DNA of 50,300 nucleotides from an uncultured Brachyspira sp. GTDB taxonomy: Bacteria; Spirochaetota; Brachyspiria; Brachyspirales; Brachyspiraceae. Both the position numbers and the translations under genes were made by a program. This document shows positions 34,991 to 42,960 of this stretch, in pieces; the first letter of the stretch is position 1, and every line of letters begins with the position of its first letter. Under the pieces are notes generated by a model. It searched no databases. It was not told the DNA's origin and saw only the letters and a list, made by a program, of their open reading frames with translations. The stretch spans positions 1 to 50,300 of the forward strand of contig NZ_CALXKQ010000020.1 in NCBI RefSeq assembly GCF_944388875.1. Reading direction: 5' to 3'.

Positions 34991-36031
34991 ATGAAAACTT
35001 ATGCAGCAGTTTTAGCATCTGTCATAACTATAGTGGCAATTTTAGGCGGAGTATTTATTACAAAAATTTCTGCTTTGTCTTCTCCTGAAAGATACTTCCA
35101 AAAAGGAAAAAGAAGTTATGAAATAGAAAATTATCAGGATGCCATAAATAATTTGAATGAATATCTATCCATAAATAGTAAATCAAGACCTATTAATAAT
35201 ATAGCAGAATCATACTTTATGGTTGCTGATTCATTAAAAAAATTAAAAAAATATTCTTTAGCAAAGGAACGTCTAAGCGATATAATAAATAATCCAAATT
35301 TTGTTTATTATTCTACTAATGCTATTTTAGCTTATGCTGATATATCAAGATTGGAAAACAGTGCAGATTCTTATATAATGTCCAAACTTCAGGAAAAACT
35401 GAATGTACCAGATAAAGTATTAGCTTCAAAAATAAATACTCAATATGGATATCAGTTATTCTTGCAGAAAAAATACGGAGAGGCATTAAGCTATTTTTTG
35501 AGGGCTGACGGAGAATTAGCAGTGTTGGGAAGAGCCAGAGTATATTTCAATATGAACGAATACGACAGAGCTTTTGAAACTTATGAGGACTTTATTAAAT
35601 ATAATAAAACAAGCATATATTATGATGAGGTTGTGAGAACATATTTGATACAGGTTCCTGCAATGGCACATAGATATTTTATCAGTACTAATTATAATAA
35701 AGCTAGAATGTACTATACAAATATAGCAGAATTATTTCCTAGAACAGAATATGAGGAAGAAGCATTATTCAGAACAGCTCAGTCATATTATAATGAGAAA
35801 AATTATAACAGAGCATTGGAATATTATAATAGAGTTAGATTAAACAATGTATACACATTAGATGCAGAGGCATTGCTTTATATTGGTTTATCTTATTTCA
35901 AAGTGGGCAGATATTCGGATTCATATAAGGCTTTAGATGCATTTATATCAGAGTATCCAGCCAATCCTAATGCTTCAAGAGCTAGGGATTATATGCAGGC
36001 TTTAGAGGGAACTTTATTAACTATTAATTAA
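34991..36031 (+). CDS. Membrane-anchored TPR protein
   Basis: The ATG at 34991 is preferred; an earlier in-frame TTG overlaps the stop codon of the preceding gene and the GGAG site. The 346-aa protein has an N-terminal membrane helix (about 5-24) and then at least six TPR-type helical pairs. Examples are Y-F-Q-K-G-K-R-S-Y-E-I-E-N-Y-Q-D-A and F-R-T-A-Q-S-Y-Y-N-E-K-N-Y. Its organisation resembles BamD/CpoB-type envelope TPR proteins, but it lacks a lipobox. It is in one unit with the repeat protein upstream and is closed by a strong terminator. Confidence 0.8.
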   Translation: MKTYAAVLASVITIVAILGGVFITKISALSSPERYFQKGKRSYEIENYQDAINNLNEYLSINSKSRPINNIAESYFMVADSLKKLKKYSLAKERLSDIINNPNFVYYSTNAILAYADISRLENSADSYIMSKLQEKLNVPDKVLASKINTQYGYQLFLQKKYGEALSYFLRADGELAVLGRARVYFNMNEYDRAFETYEDFIKYNKTSIYYDEVVRTYLIQVPAMAHRYFISTNYNKARMYYTNIAELFPRTEYEEEALFRTAQSYYNEKNYNRALEYYNRVRLNNVYTLDAEALLYIGLSYFKVGRYSDSYKALDAFISEYPANPNASRARDYMQALEGTLLTIN

Positions 36032-36036
36032 AATAT

Positions 36037-36068
36037 AAAAACACCATATTAATAAATATGGTGTTTTT
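36037..36068. terminator. Perfect convergent terminator
   Basis: AAAAACACCATATT and its exact complement (36055-36068) form a 14-bp stem around a 4-base loop. It serves the TPR gene and the convergent WecG-like gene. Confidence 0.9.
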
Positions 36069-36088
36069 ATTTTATATGTAACTAATTA

Positions 36089-36826
36089 TCATTTTTTATT
36101 TTTTGTAGTTAATTTTTCAAATAGTATCAATATCCAGAATCTTATATAATTTATGTATAAAAATACTCTGAATATATTTTTTTTGAGATAGAATTTTTCT
36201 TCTTTGTTAGAATTTAGTACTTCCATGCTTGGCGGTTTTATTTTTCCAGCAAAACTATCTAATGGTCTTTTTATAGGTATGCAGAATTTCATTTCTAAAT
36301 TATCTTTATTATTATTAAACCAATATAAAGATTTTTTTAAATTCATGTGAATAAAAAAAACATCAGGTTCTATTTTTTTAAACCCTATGAAAGCCTTTTC
36401 TAATTCATTTTTATCTTTAGTATTTTGAAAATTACCAAGCATATAAATACCCGGATATATCTTTTTTATCTTTTCTGAAATGGTAAAGAAATATTTTTCC
36501 TCATCTCCAAATAGAAACATAGACATCTTTTTTTGTTCTATATAATCTAATATTTTAGAAAATAAAACAAAGTCTTTTATAAATATTAATTCTTCTCTAT
36601 GTATAAATCTATATGCTTTGGCTATAGATGGATGAGCAGCAATTACTAATGAAGCATTTTTTATAATTTCTTTTAATTTTTTATTGGAACGTACTTTAAG
36701 TAACTGATGAACATCCAAACTAGTTATAAGTACATTTTTACCATATTTAAGACAATCAAGAATTTCTTCAAAACTAACATGAAAATTATCTATTCTAACA
36801 CCTAAAATGGATTTATTATCTATCAT
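36089..36826 (-). CDS. WecG/TagA/CpsF-like glycosyltransferase, divergent
   Basis: The 245-aa protein follows the GT26 outline: I-L-G-V-R-I-D-N near the start, V-L-I-T-S-L-D-V-H-Q-L as the usual T-x-N-x-x motif, M-F-L-F-G near 110 and I-E-P-D-V-F-F near 160. The family normally transfers ManNAcA or ManNAc to a lipid-linked sugar. Here the usual P-D-G and R-x-x-G-x-D segments are replaced (A-A-H-P-S-I-A-K-A-Y), and the C-terminus adds a hydrophobic, basic tail. Activity and substrate are therefore doubtful. It begins 28 bases after pfkA on the same strand and is probably co-transcribed with it. Confidence 0.6.
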   Translation of the reverse strand: MIDNKSILGVRIDNFHVSFEEILDCLKYGKNVLITSLDVHQLLKVRSNKKLKEIIKNASLVIAAHPSIAKAYRFIHREELIFIKDFVLFSKILDYIEQKKMSMFLFGDEEKYFFTISEKIKKIYPGIYMLGNFQNTKDKNELEKAFIGFKKIEPDVFFIHMNLKKSLYWFNNNKDNLEMKFCIPIKRPLDSFAGKIKPPSMEVLNSNKEEKFYLKKNIFRVFLYINYIRFWILILFEKLTTKNKK

Positions 36827-36854
36827 AATTCTATAGCCTCAATTATAAATTCGA

Positions 36855-37835
36855 TCATATAGCAAGAGTTCTGCATAAAGCCAAATCTACAGGATCTATT
36901 TTAGGAACTTTTTTAACCGCATCAGACAAAGGAGTATAAGTATATTCTCCCTTCCAAATACCTACAGCAACATTTTTCTTTCCTTCTAATAATGCTTTTA
37001 CAGCAATATATCCAAATCTTGCTGCCATTAAACGTTCTCTTGAAGTAGGAGAACCGCCTCTTTGCATGTGTCCTAATATTGTTACTCTAGTATCAAAACC
37101 TGTTTTACCTTCTATCTGTTTAGCTACTTCCATAGCACCGCCTGATTCATCGCCTTCAGCAACTACGATAATAGAAGATTTTTTACCTCTTTTTTTGGCA
37201 ATCTGCAATTCTTCAACTATTTTATCCAAATCTGTAGTAGTTTCAGGTATTAATATATCTTCAGCTCCAGATGCTATACCAACTTCTAATGCAATATATC
37301 CAGCATGTCTTCCCATAACTTCAACAACAAAGCATCTTCCATGACTAGTAGCAGTATCTCTTAATTTATCTATAGCATCCATTGCTACATTAACAGCAGT
37401 ATCGTATCCTATAGTATAATCTGTTCCGAATATATCATTATCAATAGTACCAGGCATAGCTACAACAGGAAATTCAGGATGATGATTAGTGAAATCCAAA
37501 GCCCCTTTATAAGTACCATCTCCACCTATTACTATCAAAGCATCTATTTCATGGTATTTCATATTATCAGCAGCCTTCTTCATTCCTTCTTCAGTTTGAA
37601 ATTCTGGAGATCTTGCAGAAAATAGTATAGTACCTCCATGATTTATTATTCCTCCAACACTTCCTGGCGTCATCTTGTATAAATCATTATACATAAGCCC
37701 TTGATAGCCTTCTCTAATTCCCATTACTTCCAATCCATTAGCTATAGCAGTTCTTACTACACTTCTTATAGCAGGATTCATACCAGAAGCATCTCCTCCG
37801 CTTGTTAATACTCCGATTTTTTTGATATCAGCCAT
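36855..37835 (-). CDS. pfkA: 6-phosphofructokinase (ATP-dependent)
   Basis: PfkA makes fructose 1,6-bisphosphate in glycolysis. The 326-aa length is that of the bacterial ATP enzyme. Motifs are G-V-L-T-S-G-G-D-A-S-G-M-N, I-G-G-D-G-T-Y-K-G-A (Gly at the ATP-specific site), M-P-G-T-I-D-N-D (catalytic Asp; the Gly also marks an ATP rather than a PPi enzyme) and E-V-M-G-R-H-A-G. AAGGAG precedes the ATG. It heads a two-gene unit with the WecG-like gene. Confidence 0.95.
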   Translation of the reverse strand: MADIKKIGVLTSGGDASGMNPAIRSVVRTAIANGLEVMGIREGYQGLMYNDLYKMTPGSVGGIINHGGTILFSARSPEFQTEEGMKKAADNMKYHEIDALIVIGGDGTYKGALDFTNHHPEFPVVAMPGTIDNDIFGTDYTIGYDTAVNVAMDAIDKLRDTATSHGRCFVVEVMGRHAGYIALEVGIASGAEDILIPETTTDLDKIVEELQIAKKRGKKSSIIVVAEGDESGGAMEVAKQIEGKTGFDTRVTILGHMQRGGSPTSRERLMAARFGYIAVKALLEGKKNVAVGIWKGEYTYTPLSDAVKKVPKIDPVDLALCRTLAI

Positions 37836-37928
37836 ATTAAAATAACTCCTTTATATTTTTATAGTATTAAAATATGTTATTTGATTTTTTTTTATTAAAC
37901 TATATAATGCACATATTATATAATAATA

Positions 37929-39329
37929 ATGAAAGAATTGATATACTATAAACATAAAAAAATTATGATGGAAAATAAAGAATATACAGAAATTATCAAT
38001 ATTATAGATAATCAAAGATGGGATAAATTAAAATATCTGCTTTCAAATATGCATGCTGCAGAAGTTGTAGATATTATAAGAATATTGGATAATGATAAAA
38101 ATAGAAGTATAGTGTTTAGGCTTTTATCCAGAGAGATGGCGGCTTATGTTTTTTCAGAATTGGAAACTGAAGAACAGGAAAAAATTATAGTATCTATAAA
38201 TGATAATGAAATTAAAGAACTTATACATGAAATGAGTCCTGATGACCGAACTTCACTTTTTGAGGAATTGCCTGCAGAAATAACAAAAAAGATTTTTTCT
38301 CTTATGGGAGAGAAAGATTTAAATATAACAAGACAATTACTAGGATACCCAGAAGACAGTATAGGACGTATAATGACGCCTGAATATATTGATGTATTTC
38401 CTACTTATACTGTTAAGCAAACCTTAGAATACATTAGAAAATATGGTAAGGATTCTGAAACTTTTGAAGTTATATATGTTGTAGAGAATGATGGTACTTT
38501 GTTAGGATATATTTTATTAAAGGATTTATTATTTGCTGTGCCTGATGAAAAAATAGAGGATCTTATGCATACTGATGTTATATATTTATCCGTATATTCT
38601 GATCAGGAAGAAGCTGTGCGTGTTGGAAGAAAGTATGATTTGCTTTATATACCAGTTGTTGATTCTAAAAATGCATTAATTGGTATTGTTACTATAGACG
38701 ATATATTTGATATTTCTGAGGAAGAGGATACCGAGGATTTTCATAAATTGGGGGCTATCAGTATAGACGATGATTTTGACAGTAATATAAAACAGGCTAA
38801 TCCTTTAATTTTATACAAAAGAAGAATATCATGGCTTTTTATATTAGTATTTGTTAATATAGTTTCTGGTTATGTTATAGGGCTTTTTGAAGAAACTATA
38901 AGTCAGTATGTTTCTTTAATATTTTTTCTTCCTCTTCTTATAGATAGTGCTGGTAATGCTGGTGCTCAGTCATCTACTTTAATAATAAGAAGTTTATCTG
39001 TTGGAGATGTAAAGAAAAGCGATTGGCTTTTTATGTTGGGAAAAGAAATAATTGTTTCTGCTATACTTGGAATTACAATGAGTTTAGCTGTATCTCTTAT
39101 TGCCATTTTTAGAGGAGGTTTAATGATAGCTTTTGTAGTTTCATTGTCTATGATATTGGTTGTTATTATAGGAAGTTTAATAGGGTTATGTCTGCCTTTT
39201 TTGTTTGCGAAGTTTAAAAAAGACCCTACAACCAGCAGTGTTCCTCTTGTAACTTCTATATGTGATATAAGCGGAACTGCAATATATTTACTTTTGGCTA
39301 CTACTATATTAAGTAAATTTACTATTTAA
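37929..39329 (+). CDS. mgtE: MgtE-type magnesium transporter
   Basis: The 466-aa protein has the MgtE layout: an N-terminal helical domain (about 15-140, with the E-L-P-A-E segment), two CBS domains (about 145-265, M-T-P-E-Y-I-D-V) and five membrane helices from about 295. These include the P-L-L-I-D-S-A-G-N-A-G-A-Q-S-S pore motif. The CBS/N domains sense cytosolic Mg2+ and gate the channel. The start is uncertain: a TATAAT ends 10 bases before the ATG, and two ATGs 12-13 codons inside are also possible. None of them has a Shine-Dalgarno. No M-box riboswitch is possible in so short a leader. Confidence 0.92.
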   Translation: MKELIYYKHKKIMMENKEYTEIINIIDNQRWDKLKYLLSNMHAAEVVDIIRILDNDKNRSIVFRLLSREMAAYVFSELETEEQEKIIVSINDNEIKELIHEMSPDDRTSLFEELPAEITKKIFSLMGEKDLNITRQLLGYPEDSIGRIMTPEYIDVFPTYTVKQTLEYIRKYGKDSETFEVIYVVENDGTLLGYILLKDLLFAVPDEKIEDLMHTDVIYLSVYSDQEEAVRVGRKYDLLYIPVVDSKNALIGIVTIDDIFDISEEEDTEDFHKLGAISIDDDFDSNIKQANPLILYKRRISWLFILVFVNIVSGYVIGLFEETISQYVSLIFFLPLLIDSAGNAGAQSSTLIIRSLSVGDVKKSDWLFMLGKEIIVSAILGITMSLAVSLIAIFRGGLMIAFVVSLSMILVVIIGSLIGLCLPFLFAKFKKDPTTSSVPLVTSICDISGTAIYLLLATTILSKFTI

Positions 39330-39344
39330 AATTTGGGTGATGTA

Positions 39345-40157
39345 ATGAAGAGATTTATATGTATTTTTATTATAATCTTATCTGTAATTTCATGCGGTTC
39401 AGGAGCTTCAAATTTTTCGCAATCTAATTCTGCAGTAACTCAAAGTTTGGAAGAAAAAGAAGAAAATACTGATTTAAGTGCTTCTGATAGTTTAGAGAGA
39501 AAATTGATAGTTACTGTTGATATAAGAATAAATTCAAAAGATGTTGAAAAGAGTTATAAATCTATTGAGGAAAAAATTAAAGAATATAATGGTTATTTTG
39601 ACAATATAGAATCTTCAAAAAACAGATATTATCTCACTGTAAGAATACCTAAGGAAAATCTTTATTCATTTATAAATTTTGTAGAAGAAACTGAAAATAT
39701 TGAAAATAAAAATATTAATACTCAGGATGTTACAGATACATATTATGATTCAGAAAATAGAATAAAGAATAGAGAAGTACTTTTAGAAAAATTAAGGAAC
39801 TATTTAAGAGAGGCTAGAAGTATTGATGAAATATTAAAAGTAGAAGATAGAATTAATACTTTAACTTATGAGATAGAAACTATGAAAGGTAATTTTGAAA
39901 ATTTAAAATCATCTATAGATTATTCAAAAATAACTTTAAATATTTCAAATAGAGAAGCGATGAAATCTAATACTAATATATATAATAAATATTTAAATTT
40001 AATATCATTTTTAAAAGAATTTTTCTCTGGAATATTATTCTTTTTAGTTGGATTTACAGCAGCAGCTATACCTATTGTATTAATATTGGCTTTATTTTAT
40101 TATATATGTTTTGGAAAAATCGGTTTAATAAAGAAATTATACAGAAAAATTAAATAA
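39345..40157 (+). CDS. DUF4349 lipoprotein
   Basis: The ATG four codons inside the open frame is preferred because GGTGAT lies before it. The 270-aa product has a lipoprotein signal ending V-I-S-C (Cys at about 17). The DUF4349 domain follows: I-V-T-V-D-I-R-I-N-S-K-D, Y-L-T-V-R-I-P-K-E-N-L, D-V-T-D-T-Y-Y-D, a coiled coil (about 145-195), and a C-terminal membrane helix (about 225-252). Proteins of this family are envelope lipoproteins of unknown role. It starts 16 bases after the mgtE stop and is probably in the same unit. Confidence 0.85.
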   Translation: MKRFICIFIIILSVISCGSGASNFSQSNSAVTQSLEEKEENTDLSASDSLERKLIVTVDIRINSKDVEKSYKSIEEKIKEYNGYFDNIESSKNRYYLTVRIPKENLYSFINFVEETENIENKNINTQDVTDTYYDSENRIKNREVLLEKLRNYLREARSIDEILKVEDRINTLTYEIETMKGNFENLKSSIDYSKITLNISNREAMKSNTNIYNKYLNLISFLKEFFSGILFFLVGFTAAAIPIVLILALFYYICFGKIGLIKKLYRKIK

Positions 40158-40212
40158 ATTCATATACTTATCCCTAGTATAATAAAAAAATTGCATTTTT
40201 TTAAATTTTTGA

Positions 40213-40240
40213 GGAACTTTTTTAATTACTATGCGTCTAA
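40213..40240 (+). promoter_or_regulatory. ECF-sigma-type promoter of the Spy-like gene
   Basis: GGAACTT (40213-40219), a 16-base spacer and TCTAA (40236-40240, within GCGTCTAA) match the general sigma-E/ECF pattern known from other bacteria. No TTGACA/TATAAT pair is visible in this 135-base gap. The gene downstream resembles envelope-stress chaperones that are classic ECF or Cpx targets. Confidence 0.5.
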
Positions 40241-40292
40241 TAAAGCATAAGAAAACAAAAAATGGAAATAATTAAAAAAAGGAGAAAACAAT

Positions 40293-40760
40293 ATGAAAAA
40301 CAAAATTAGTAAAAAAGCGGTTATTTTTATTTCAATAGCAATTATGGTTTTTGCTTCAATGTCTTTATTTGCTCAATACGGCAGAGGTTATGGTGATGGA
40401 TATGGAAGAAGAGGAGGCTGCGGATATGGTGATGGATATGGAAGAAGAGGAGGATATGGCTATGGTTATGGAATGAGAGGCGGATATGGAAGAGGCTACA
40501 GATATTATAATAACAATCTTACTCAGGAGCAAATATCTCAAATTAGAACTATACAGGATAAATATTTCCCACAAATGGATAGTTTAAGAAGAGAGATATA
40601 TAATCAATCACAAATCATTAATGCTGAAATGTACAAAGAAACTCCAGATCAAAATGCAATTAATGCTGCAATAGATGCTAAAACTAAAGCCATAGGTGAT
40701 TTGGATAAATTAAGAACTCAGTGTTTTATAGAGATAGATAAAGTATACCAAAATAAATAA
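40293..40760 (+). CDS. Spy/CpxP-like periplasmic protein with Gly-Tyr-Arg repeats
   Basis: The 155-aa protein has a signal peptide (1-27, ending L-F-A-Q). A Gly/Tyr/Arg-rich region follows, with a 12-residue repeat G-Y-G-D-G-Y-G-R-R-G-G-x present twice (DNA 40386-40421 and 40422-40457) and shorter variants after. It then has an L-T-x-x-Q helical domain (about 73-150) like Spy, CpxP and ZraP. Such proteins are periplasmic chaperones or metal-stress factors. The glycine-rich insert is unusual for the family and may bind metal or RNA-like polyanions; that is a guess. AAAGGAG precedes the ATG. A related gene follows. Confidence 0.78.
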   Translation: MKNKISKKAVIFISIAIMVFASMSLFAQYGRGYGDGYGRRGGCGYGDGYGRRGGYGYGYGMRGGYGRGYRYYNNNLTQEQISQIRTIQDKYFPQMDSLRREIYNQSQIINAEMYKETPDQNAINAAIDAKTKAIGDLDKLRTQCFIEIDKVYQNK

Positions 40761-40773
40761 AAAATCGCTCAAA

Positions 40774-40816
40774 AATTGCCCGCATGATATGAAATTATTG
40801 TGCGGGAATTTTTATT
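40774..40816 (+). terminator. Terminator of the Spy-like gene
   Basis: AATT-CCCGCA pairs with TGCGGG-AATT (10 bp, one bulged G), and a T-rich tail follows. Confidence 0.75.
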
Positions 40817-40821
40817 TTATC

Positions 40822-40850
40822 TTGTTTATTTTGTTTTAATAATATATAAT
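40822..40850 (+). promoter_or_regulatory. Sigma-70 promoter of the second Spy-like gene
   Basis: TTGTTT (40822-40827), a 17-base spacer and TATAAT (40845-40850) lie 24 bases before the ATG. This gene therefore appears to be controlled differently from its neighbour. Confidence 0.5.
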
Positions 40851-40874
40851 AGTTTTAATTAGGGGGAATACATT

Positions 40875-41342
40875 ATGAAAATATTATCATTATTTTTTAT
40901 AATTTCAGTTATGGCATTTTCACAGTATTATTATGCACCAAAGCCAAGAGTTGGAAATGTTAAACCTTTTGTACCGCCTAAAACAAGAAGTGCAATACCG
41001 CTTTATCCGTATAAAAATGATCTAACTACACCAAGATTTGCTAATCCAGGATATACTAAGACTTATTATAGAAACGGCAGATTCCATTATTTTGGAAGCG
41101 GATATATGAATTATATGGAAAGAGAAAAATTAAAAGCTATAGACGGCAGATATTCTCCTAGATACAGAATGCTTGAAAATCAAATGAAAGTTAATAATTC
41201 AAGAATAAAATCTCAAATATATCAAAGAAATCCTAATGATAATGCAGTGAACAGTGCTGTAAATGATAATTTTAGAATACAAATGGAAATGCAGATGATA
41301 AGAACTTTAAGAGAGCTTGATTTGAATAGACATTTTAAATAA
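40875..41342 (+). CDS. Second exported Spy-like protein
   Basis: The 155-aa product has a signal peptide (1-17, ending A-F-S-Q), a Pro/Tyr/Arg-rich middle (18-75) and a helical C-terminal part. The stretch I-Y-Q-R-N-P-N-D-N-A-V-N-S-A-V-N aligns with M-Y-K-E-T-P-D-Q-N-A-I-N-A-A-I-D of the preceding protein, so the two are distant paralogues. The canonical L-T-x-x-Q is not present. AGGGGG precedes the ATG. It is likely periplasmic; its function is unknown. Confidence 0.7.
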   Translation: MKILSLFFIISVMAFSQYYYAPKPRVGNVKPFVPPKTRSAIPLYPYKNDLTTPRFANPGYTKTYYRNGRFHYFGSGYMNYMEREKLKAIDGRYSPRYRMLENQMKVNNSRIKSQIYQRNPNDNAVNSAVNDNFRIQMEMQMIRTLRELDLNRHFK

Positions 41343-41359
41343 ATTGATATTTTTATAAT

Positions 41360-41376
41360 AGACTTGTTTCAAAAGC
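41360..41376 (+). repeat. Left end of the dispersed ACTTGTTTCAAAA element
   Basis: AGACTTGTTTCAAAAGC 18 bases after the Spy-like stop is nearly identical to the left end of the complete element at 8688. No right end is found before the convergent gene, so the copy is truncated. Confidence 0.5.
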
Positions 41377-41426
41377 ACTTTATGAGATTATGAAATTTAG
41401 TTTATTATTAAAAAATAACAATTAAT

Positions 41427-42002
41427 TTAATAATAATCTCTGTAATATTTTTTGTAATCATCCTCATCATTACAATTATTGTCATCCTCATCATCTTTAT
41501 AAGTATTGTAGAAAAACTCAAACATACTTTTTATAAAGCTGCTGCTTATATCTAGGTCTGCTAAATATATATAAAGAGGATCTTCTGATATTACATTTCC
41601 TTTAAATTTTTTTAAGTAATAGCTTTGAGGATCTTTTAAATATATAAAAAGATATCCTCCTATTATATCTAAATCTTCTATTTCTTTCCAAAGTACATAT
41701 ATATAGTTTTTTACTAATAGATTATTATAATATATTCCTTTATCATCAAGTATAAAGCTTGCTTTCTTAAAAAATACACTTCTAATTAAAATTATAGAGA
41801 GTATAATAACACCAAAAATAAAAAAGCATACTACAAATATAATAGCAGCCCTCATATCTCTATCTGTTTCTGTAAATAATACGCTTATAAGAAGTATGGC
41901 AACTATTAAACCTATCATCATTATGGCAAAATACCTAATATTATTAATATAAACCTTAACAGAAAATTTACTGTTTGAAAATAATTTATTAATATCTTTC
42001 AT
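41427..42002 (-). CDS. Membrane protein with PH-like domain (STM3941-like), copy 2
   Basis: The ATG two bases after the upstream stop (TGATTATG) is preferred over a TTG that overlaps that stop. The 191-aa protein has two membrane helices (about 25-45 and 55-80). A beta-rich domain beginning F-I-L-D-D-K-G-I-Y-Y-N and W-K-E-I-E-D-L follows, and then a very acidic C-terminal tail (D/E/N/Y). Order and key residues mirror the preceding gene, so they are tandem paralogues. They resemble the STM3941-type family of unknown function. Confidence 0.65.
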   Translation of the reverse strand: MKDINKLFSNSKFSVKVYINNIRYFAIMMIGLIVAILLISVLFTETDRDMRAAIIFVVCFFIFGVIILSIILIRSVFFKKASFILDDKGIYYNNLLVKNYIYVLWKEIEDLDIIGGYLFIYLKDPQSYYLKKFKGNVISEDPLYIYLADLDISSSFIKSMFEFFYNTYKDDEDDNNCNDEDDYKKYYRDYY

Positions 42003-42004
42003 AA

Positions 42005-42475
42005 TCAAACAACCTCAGTGCTTTTTTCAAAATAATATGTTATCATAGCTAGAACAGTAACAGGATCTTTTAATCCCAACATATAAAAAACAATAGGTTC
42101 ATTAGGATTTTTTCTATTTATAGATAAACTGCTTTCTTCTTTTAAGTATAAATATATAAATGTTTTTGAAAAAGATATTTCTCTAATATCAGTCCATTTT
42201 ACAAATATATTTTTATTTTTTAATAGCATATTATACATTATACCATTTTCATCTAAAACAATTATAGGCTTTCCTAATTTTAGTAACTTAACTATCAAAA
42301 TCAAAAAGTGTATTAAAAAAAATGACAAACTAATAACAAATAATATTTTTTTATAAGAATTTGAATGCATAAAAGATAATATTGAAATTACAATAAAAAC
42401 AGAAGAAAATAATAATAATAAAACTAATTTTCTTTTGCTGTTATATATTTCAATTTTGGGTAAATCATTATTCAT
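42005..42475 (-). CDS. Membrane protein with PH-like domain (STM3941-like), copy 1
   Basis: This is a 156-aa protein with two membrane helices (about 15-35 and 42-65) and a beta-rich domain starting I-V-L-D-E-N-G-I-M-Y-N and V-K-W-T-D-I-R-E-I-S. That D-E-x-G-I ... W-x-D-I pattern is the mark of PH-like membrane-associated domains. It ends directly against the next gene, and the pair is surely co-translated. No function is known. Confidence 0.65.
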   Translation of the reverse strand: MNNDLPKIEIYNSKRKLVLLLLFSSVFIVISILSFMHSNSYKKILFVISLSFFLIHFLILIVKLLKLGKPIIVLDENGIMYNMLLKNKNIFVKWTDIREISFSKTFIYLYLKEESSLSINRKNPNEPIVFYMLGLKDPVTVLAMITYYFEKSTEVV

Positions 42476-42602
42476 AAAGAATTAATTTCTCCTATTTTCT
42501 TCTATTAAAGATAATACACTTATATACTAAATAATTCAATAGTGTTTATAATTGAAGAATAATTATTTTTATTTAGAATTTCTTAGCCTATTTTTTAATT
42601 AT

Positions 42603-42707
42603 ATGTATACAGGCGAAACAGCTTCATTGATGATATTCGTAGTTATATTTTTAATGACAGTTATTGGTATAATTTTTACTATATCTGCTTTGTTTTATAT
42701 TGATTAG
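42603..42707 (+). CDS. Possible small single-span membrane protein (34 aa)
   Basis: An ATG frame encodes M-Y-T-G-E-T-A-S, then one strongly hydrophobic helix of about 22 residues, and the end F-Y-I-D. The layout is that of small membrane proteins that join larger complexes, but there is no ribosome binding site and no partner gene beside it. It could be a chance frame in AT-rich DNA. The remaining bases of 42476-42602 show no further features. Confidence 0.35.
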   Translation: MYTGETASLMIFVVIFLMTVIGIIFTISALFYID

Positions 42708-42726
42708 CATATCAAATAAAAAGTAA

Positions 42727-42903
42727 TTACATATTTTTTACAATATCATCTATATTTTTCGTTCTGCCGCTTTTACAGTATGGGCATTTTTGAGAATTAA
42801 TTTTAAAAAATAAAATAGAAATTGTTGTTTTTTTTCTTCTTACACTAAATCTTTTATTACAGCTTTTGCACTTATAAAAATAAGGAGGTTCATCTAAACG
42901 CAT
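42727..42903 (-). CDS. Small zinc-ribbon protein (58 aa)
   Basis: On the minus strand an ATG, preceded by AAAAGG with six bases of spacing, opens a 58-codon frame. The product begins M-R-L-D-E-P-P-Y-F-Y-K-C-K-S-C and has two knuckles (C12-x2-C15 and C40-x2-C43) separated by a basic region. It ends in a Lys/Asp-rich helix. A paired-CxxC layout and a good ribosome site make it a likely real gene. It probably binds zinc and perhaps nucleic acid or protein; its role is unknown. It ends well before the paired membrane-protein genes and starts 57 bases beyond the DUF3810 stop. Confidence 0.65.
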   Translation of the reverse strand: MRLDEPPYFYKCKSCNKRFSVRRKKTTISILFFKINSQKCPYCKSGRTKNIDDIVKNM

Positions 42904-42960
42904 AAAATACCTTTTATTAATTTATTGTGTTTTTTATTATCGTAAAAAAATCATTTTTAT

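Noticed and set aside
37861-37928. Magnesium riboswitch (M-box) before mgtE
   Set aside because: The space between the -10 box and the first ATG is about ten bases, and no conserved M-box stems are visible upstream.
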